This document shows positions 39,080 to 43,144 of a stretch of DNA of 43,144 nt, one piece after another. This stretch comes from an uncultured Thermomicrobiales bacterium (GTDB lineage Bacteria > Chloroflexota > Chloroflexia > Thermomicrobiales > CADCWN01), in assembly GCA_902806415.1 (NCBI GenBank), contig CADCWN010000063.1, positions 1 to 43,144 of the forward strand, read 5' to 3'. The notes beneath the pieces are model-generated. The model did no database searches, was not told the origin of the DNA, and saw nothing but the letters and a program-made list of their open reading frames with translations. Made by a program: the position numbers and the translations under genes. Numbering within the stretch: the first letter of the stretch is position 1; every line of letters begins with the position of its first letter.

Positions 39080-39841
39080 CTAGACACGGCCTCCCTCGAT
39101 CATCACATCGATCGTGCTCTGCAAGCCGTCGGGGTACTGCATCAACGCCTCGCGCGTTGATTTGAGATGCTCGGCCATGGCCTGACGGGCCGCCTCGGGG
39201 TCGCGCGCGGCAACGGCGGCGGCGATGGCGCGGTGCTGCTCCTGGGCGAGTTCGCGCTCCGGACCGGGAAGGTAATTGCGCCCGCTCTTCCGCTGCTGCC
39301 AGAGGATGCCGACGATCACCTCGGCGAGGATCGCCAGGACCGGGTTCTGGCTCGCCTCCGCCAGCAGGACGTGGAAGCGCGCGTCGGTCGTGGACCAGCG
39401 ATCGGCGAGCCGCGCCTGCGCTTCCTCGCTGCCGTCGGACTCGCCATCGAGCGCGCGGGTGACGCTGTTGATCCGGCGCGTCTGGAGCGGGGTCGCCTGG
39501 GTCGCCGCCATCGCCGCGATCTCCGGCTCCAGCAGCATCCGGGTGTTGAGGATATCCTCGGCGCTGGCGTGCGCCCGGAAGAAGGCCAGCACCAGGGCGT
39601 CGCGCGCCGGGCTGGTCATATCCGAGGCGACGACCGCCCCCTGGCCCGAACTGGTGGCGATGATCCCGCGCGCGGCGAGCAGCTTGATCGCCTCGCGCAC
39701 GACCGGGCGGCTGACGCCGTAGTGGTCCTGTAGTTCGCGCTCCGATGGCAGGACCGTCCCCGCTGGGAACTCCTCCGCGATGATCCGCTGGAGCAGACTT
39801 TGTGCCACCTGCACAGGCAGCGCGCTCGCCCGCCGTACCAT
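39080..39841 (-). CDS. GntR family regulator, FadR/FCD subfamily
   Basis: 253 residues. The winged HTH (about 1-75) has LPVQVAQSLLQRIIAEEF, PSERELQDHYGVSRPVVREA and IKLLAARGIIATSSGQGAVV. The all-helical FCD ligand domain (about 90-240) has LNTRMLLEPEIAAMAATQAT and the metal-ligand pattern DARFHVLLAEASQNPVL, EQHRAIAAAVAARDP and AEHL. FCD regulators bind carboxylic acids such as sugar acids or keto acids and release DNA when the ligand is present. The position beside the isomerase-SDR pair and the sugar-acid enzymes suggests that it controls them. Palindromes upstream of its own start may be autoregulatory operators. Confidence 0.93.
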   Translation of the reverse strand: MVRRASALPVQVAQSLLQRIIAEEFPAGTVLPSERELQDHYGVSRPVVREAIKLLAARGIIATSSGQGAVVASDMTSPARDALVLAFFRAHASAEDILNTRMLLEPEIAAMAATQATPLQTRRINSVTRALDGESDGSEEAQARLADRWSTTDARFHVLLAEASQNPVLAILAEVIVGILWQQRKSGRNYLPGPERELAQEQHRAIAAAVAARDPEAARQAMAEHLKSTREALMQYPDGLQSTIDVMIEGGRV

Positions 39842-39907
39842 ACTCTTCCCGTCCTCTGCTCTCTCTCACACTTGCACAAGCATCGCCCCTATCCTACCAC
39901 GTTCGTG

Positions 39908-39957
39908 ATCGGATTGCGCGATCCGATGGCGCGAGCAAACAGTCCATGTCGGACAAG
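39908..39957. promoter_or_regulatory. Candidate GntR operators upstream of the regulator
   Basis: ATCGGAT (39908-39914) and ATCCGAT (39921-39927) form a perfect 7-bp inverted repeat over six bases. TGTCGGACAAG (39947-39957) resembles a FadR-type TNGTNNNACNA site on the minus strand. On that strand a TAGGAT box lies just downstream of the first repeat, as expected for self-repression. Confidence 0.45.
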
Positions 39958-39982
39958 TCTGTCAGCGCTGGCACAGCGCGAT

Positions 39983-40699
39983 TCAGGCCGATTCTTCCAC
40001 GATGTACGCACTGAATCTGGGGGCGAGAGTCAGATAGCTGATGAGGAAAAAGGCGGCGAAGAGGGCGGACATCGCCAGTGGTCGTAGGTATCCCAGCGGA
40101 TCGAGGAAGGGGCCGAGGAGGTCGCGCGCCAGGGCGAGCGGGTTGACGAGGAGGTCCCAGCTATTCCAGCGCCCGAAGCGCCCGAGGGACATCCCGACGC
40201 CGCAGAGCGCCGCCGTCAGGAGGACGAAGAGCCAGCTCGTCGCCCGCCCGAAGAAGTCGCCGACGATCCGCTGCCCGATCCCTAGCGACACCGCGCCAAG
40301 GCTAGAGCCGGTCCAGGCGAAGACCGCCATCATCACGATGTCGTACCAGAAGAGCCACTGCCCCTCCGGGTGGGCGCGGATGTGCATGAAGTCGGTGATG
40401 AGGTAGGGCGCGTTCGGTAGGAACGCCAGCCAGAGGATCGCAGTGGGCAGCAGCCGCCACGGGCGCGAGGCGTCGCGCAGGTGCAACCGATCGGCCCAGA
40501 GGCTCGCCGCGTAGGGCACCCAGGCGAGGAGGAGGTTCCAGGCGAACCAGGCGTAGCCCCAACTCCCTAGCCGCCCGATCCGCACGGCCAGGAGCGCGCA
40601 GGCGAGCGCGCTCGCCAGGGCGAGGGCGTAGAACGAGCGCCCGAGCAAGTAGCGGTGGAGCGGGCGGAAGCGGGCGAGAGGGTGGCCGACAAGCGACAT
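39983..40699 (-). CDS. DUF1361 membrane protein
   Basis: 238 residues with six to seven hydrophobic segments. The family motif LPNAPYLITDFMHIR in the middle and the earlier FAWNLLLAWVPYAASL identify DUF1361, a family of bacterial inner-membrane proteins of unknown function. The short gap from the GntR promoter region (39842-39982) has no other gene. It is transcribed alone. Confidence 0.9.
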   Translation of the reverse strand: MSLVGHPLARFRPLHRYLLGRSFYALALASALACALLAVRIGRLGSWGYAWFAWNLLLAWVPYAASLWADRLHLRDASRPWRLLPTAILWLAFLPNAPYLITDFMHIRAHPEGQWLFWYDIVMMAVFAWTGSSLGAVSLGIGQRIVGDFFGRATSWLFVLLTAALCGVGMSLGRFGRWNSWDLLVNPLALARDLLGPFLDPLGYLRPLAMSALFAAFFLISYLTLAPRFSAYIVEESA

Positions 40700-41081
40700 G
40701 GCGCGATCCTCCAGCGACGAACAGGGCGGTCGTACCCGCTATAACGCGCCGGGTTGGGTCGCGGTTGCCGGCGCCAATCACCACCATGAGGCGGGCGAGA
40801 TTGCGTGAGCCGCGTGGCAATGCGCGCCCAAAAAAACTTTGTCCCTCTCGGTGAGCGTCATTGTCGCATAGCGGTCGGGAGGGCACGTCGACCCTTTGGC
40901 CGGTGCTTTCGCGCGCCGCGATCCGCTATCGTAAGGATGTCCCCCGAGCAGTTTGGCGCGAGTGAGAGACGAGAGAGAGCCACGAGGAATGATGGGAGAG
41001 AGAACGGGATTGAACCACAGAGCGCACAGAGGACACGGAGATGGGGGGAGAGAGCGAGAAGGGCAGGGAGGGAAGTTGTTG
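40700..41081. other. Gene-free stretch between divergent genes
   Basis: No gene is supported in these 382 bases. Promoter-like text CCGCTATCGTAAGG occurs at 40922-40935. A purine-rich segment CCACAGAGCGCACAGAGG near 41028-41045 looks like one arm of the repeat found at 23096-23191. The last 30 bases contain GGGAGG ahead of the P-loop gene. Confidence 0.55.
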
Positions 41082-41756
41082 ATGCCGACGATCGAGCGCG
41101 ACCGGCGGCGGGCGCTGGCGCACGTCCTCTGGATCGGCGGCCCGCCCGATGGCGGCAAGACCTCGATCGCGCAACTTCTGGCGCAGCGCCACGGGTTACA
41201 AACCTATCACTTCGACCGGTACGAGCCGGATCACTTCGCGCGGGCTGACCCGGAGCGCCACCCCGCCCTCCACGCCGTCCACCCCGATCGGCTGGATGCC
41301 GAGGCCCGCTGGCTCGGTCGCTCGCCCGAGGTGATGGCACGCGAGACGATCGCCTGTTGGACCGAGCGCGCCGTGATGGCCTTCGACGATCTCCTGGTCC
41401 TGCCCATGACGCCCCGGATCATCGCCGAGGGGCCGGGTTTCTTCCCCGTGACCATCGCCCCGCTGCTCGACGAGCCGCGCCGCGCGGTCTGGCTGGTGCC
41501 GACGGAACGGTTCAAGCGCGCGTCGGTCGCCCAGCGCGGCAAGCTGGCGGGGGTGCCGGTCAGCGACCCGGCGCGCGCCCGCGAGAACCTGATCGCGCGC
41601 GATCTGCTGCTGGGGCAGACGATCGAGGACGGGTGCCGTTCCCTGGGTCTGACCCTCCTGCGCGTGGACGGCACGCGCGATCTCGCGGCGATGGCCGAGC
41701 GGGTCGCGGCGCACTTCGGCCCGTTCCTTGAGTCGCCAGGGTGGGCGGGGCGATAG
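41082..41756 (+). CDS. P-loop NTPase/kinase-like protein
   Basis: 224 residues from the ATG at 41082. A Walker A motif (IGGPPDGGKTSIAQLLAQRH, residues 18-37) opens the protein, followed by HFDRYEPDHFAR, which could hold a substrate-binding Asp. A Walker B-like LPMTPRIIAEGPGFFP and a positively charged lid (PTERFKRASVAQRGKLAG) come next. Size and order are like small nucleotide or aminoglycoside-type kinases, but no named family is recognised. No operon partner is present. Confidence 0.8.
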   Translation: MPTIERDRRRALAHVLWIGGPPDGGKTSIAQLLAQRHGLQTYHFDRYEPDHFARADPERHPALHAVHPDRLDAEARWLGRSPEVMARETIACWTERAVMAFDDLLVLPMTPRIIAEGPGFFPVTIAPLLDEPRRAVWLVPTERFKRASVAQRGKLAGVPVSDPARARENLIARDLLLGQTIEDGCRSLGLTLLRVDGTRDLAAMAERVAAHFGPFLESPGWAGR

Positions 41757-41811
41757 TTAATTCCCGCGATGCCCTGCGGCGGTCGCGGACTGCAATGGAC
41801 TCGCCCGGATC

Positions 41812-42892
41812 TTACCGCGACCAGCGCAGGATGTCGCGGATCGGCTCGGCCGCCTCGAACCGCCGGCGCATATCGCCATCCGACAGCGTCCCGGTGATGC
41901 GCCGCACCGCTGCCCCGGCCTCGGCGGCGAGCGCGTCATCCCCATCCACAGCGAGTAATCCCGCCGCCGGGCGTAGGAAGAGCGCCGGGTCGCCGATCGA
42001 GCGGGCCAGGGCGACGCCTCGGCGCAGGTCAGCGATCGCGTCAGTCGTGCGGTCAAGCGCGAGCAGCGCTTGCGCGGGTACTGCTGCCGAGCACCTCATA
42101 CTTGAGTCGTCGGCGGGCGCGACTCCGCTCGATCGCGTCGTCCGACCATCGGAGCGCCGCCTCCCAATCGCCGCGCGCCAGGGCGATCTCCGCCCGTGCC
42201 TCGGCCAGGCGAAGCCCCCAGACCCAGCCGTGCCAGCCGGCCACCCCCTCGACCGCCGTTGCCACCTCCCCGATCAGCCCCTCGGCCCGACCCACATCCT
42301 GCCGCCGCGCGAAGTTCAGGAGCAGGTCGATCCCAGCGCTCACGGCGGGGGGGGCGAAGCCGAGCGAGCGGGCGAGTTCGCGCGCCTCCTCCGCGAGCGC
42401 TTCATTGCCCGCCAGATCCCACAGGTCGAGGTGGAAACCGGCCGAGAAGGCGATGGCGCGCGCGAGCAGGGTGTCGATCGCGTACTGGCGGCCCAACCGC
42501 CGCGCCTCCGCGAACACCCCCAGCGCCTCGTCGTAGCGGCCCTGCCCGGCGAGGGCGACGCCCAGGTGCGACAGCGAGAACATCGCCGCCGTGGTGTGGT
42601 TCGCCTCCCGCGCGGCCCGGACGCCCTCGTCGCCACGTTGCGTCGCGTCCTCGAAGCGCCCGAGCCCGTACAGCGAGAGGGAGAAGTAGGGGTAGAGCGG
42701 CGCGGGGGGCGCGATGCCGAGTGCGTCGCCGTGCCCCAGGACGCGCTCATACTGCGCGACGCACGCGGCGACATCGCCATCGGCACCCATGGCGGCGGCC
42801 AGCCAGCCGCTCGCCACCGTCTCCAGGTCGCCCCGCCCGACGGTTTTCGCCAGCGCGAGGGCCTCATTCGCCCACCGGCGCACGCTGGCCAC
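41812..42892 (-). pseudogene. TPR-containing C-terminus of a large regulator, interrupted by an IS and frameshifted
   Basis: The minus strand encodes repeated helical pairs of about 34-40 residues (WANEALALAKTVGRGDLETV, RFEDATQRGDEGVRAAREAN, GRYDEALGVFAEARRLGRQY, DWEAALRWSDDAIERSRARR). These are typical of the TPR tail of AfsR/adenylate-cyclase-type ATPase regulators common in Chloroflexota. The coding frame breaks near 42070 (GGCAGCAGTACCCGCGCAAG). The rest (ALLALDRTTDAIADLRRGVA to IRDILRWSR) follows in the +1 frame to 41812. The 5' part is cut off at 42897 by the insertion sequence. The sensor and ATPase domains would lie beyond the window, if they still exist. Confidence 0.75.
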
Positions 42893-42897
42893 GTCTA

Positions 42898-43144
42898 GGG
42901 CGTGTCCTCAGATGAGGACGATGACGGTCGCGGCCAGATAGACGGCGGCGAGGAAGTTGCGGGCGGTCTCGTCGTAACGCGTGGCAATCGCGCGGAATTG
43001 TCTCAGATTGCAGGAGGAATTCGCGATCAGGTGGCGTGCCGCGTACCAATCGCGGTCGTACTCGCGCTGCTCCGTGCGGTTGCGCCTGGGCGGGATGACC
43101 GCGTCTTTCCCCGCCGCGCGGAGCGGGGCCCGCACGCGCGCCTC
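42898..43144 (-). mobile_element. IS5-family insertion sequence, partial: transposase C-terminus and right end
   Basis: The minus strand encodes the last 75 residues of an IS5/IS427-type transposase, from the window edge to a stop at 42908: GKDAVIPPRRNRTEQREYDR, DWYAARHLIANSS, LRQFRAIATRYDETARNFLA. The DDE signature Y(2)R(3)E(6)K is altered: the catalytic Glu is Ala (one base change) and the Lys is Arg, so this copy should be inactive. GGGCGTGTCCTCA (42898-42910) is probably the terminal inverted repeat, next to CTA, a target-like trinucleotide for this group. The other end lies outside the window. Confidence 0.8.

Noticed and set aside
1..43144. tRNA or rRNA genes
   Set aside because: Scanning by eye for T-loop patterns and rRNA text found none; a tRNA-Sec gene, which would support the selenoprotein, is not in this window. 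A tRNAscan run would be decisive.

Overview
The window is a GC-rich, gene-dense bacterial segment whose gene content points to a Chloroflexota organism, most likely near Thermomicrobia or Sphaerobacter. The basis is base composition, GTG/TTG starts behind strong GGAGG sites, a two-domain KaiC-like ATPase, a Tat-lipoprotein sugar ABC system, and PhyH, CaiB and sugar-acid enzymes side by side. This placement is an inference; there is no rRNA marker. Both edges lie inside insertion sequences (IS3-type left, IS5-type right), and each has interrupted a neighbouring gene.

Layout. 1-4.1 kb is a decay zone: an IS3 fragment, a truncated and frameshifted PAS-GGDEF-EAL gene, a frameshifted ZIP transporter, a GH13 remnant and a small inverted-repeat element. 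4.1-8.1 kb holds an SDR, an IlvD/Edd-type sugar-acid dehydratase, a GNAT and a ParDE-like module. 8.3-25.5 kb is mainly housekeeping and accessory genes: S9 peptidase, an unknown TIM-barrel-like protein, a D-serine dehydratase/D-threonine aldolase-type enzyme, MOSC, an epimerase, a KaiC-like ATPase, EamA plus ketopantoate reductase, a response regulator, a FrnE-like protein, a beta-propeller lipoprotein plus M23 peptidase, Trm112, PspC, nucleoside hydrolase and Uma2. 25.7-30.5 kb is a sugar ABC importer divergent from a mannonate-dehydratase-like gene. 30.6-32.7 kb is an AT-richer island with a two-gene locus whose second gene is a Shedu-type DUF4263 nuclease carrying a frame break. 32.7-39.8 kb returns to the host style: CaiB/BaiF CoA-transferase, a peroxiredoxin, PhyH, an enolase-superfamily enzyme, a sugar isomerase, an SDR and a FadR/FCD-type GntR regulator. 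Together with the importer and both dehydratases these look like a sugar-acid uptake and catabolism region. The right end has a DUF1361 membrane protein, a P-loop protein, a broken TPR gene and the IS5 fragment.

Main observations. (1) The peroxiredoxin at 34184-34654 (minus) has an in-frame TGA exactly at the peroxidatic cysteine, followed by a hairpin with bacterial SECIS geometry: a candidate selenoprotein. (2) The foreign-looking Shedu-like locus has an unrecognised 332-residue partner. (3) Two families of intergenic palindromes recur. One has a conserved CCTGCGG/CCACGAA core followed by a hairpin whose stem changes in compensating pairs. The other consists of mirrored tandem heptamers (GTCGTGA type) placed directly after stop codons, including between the genes of the ABC operon.
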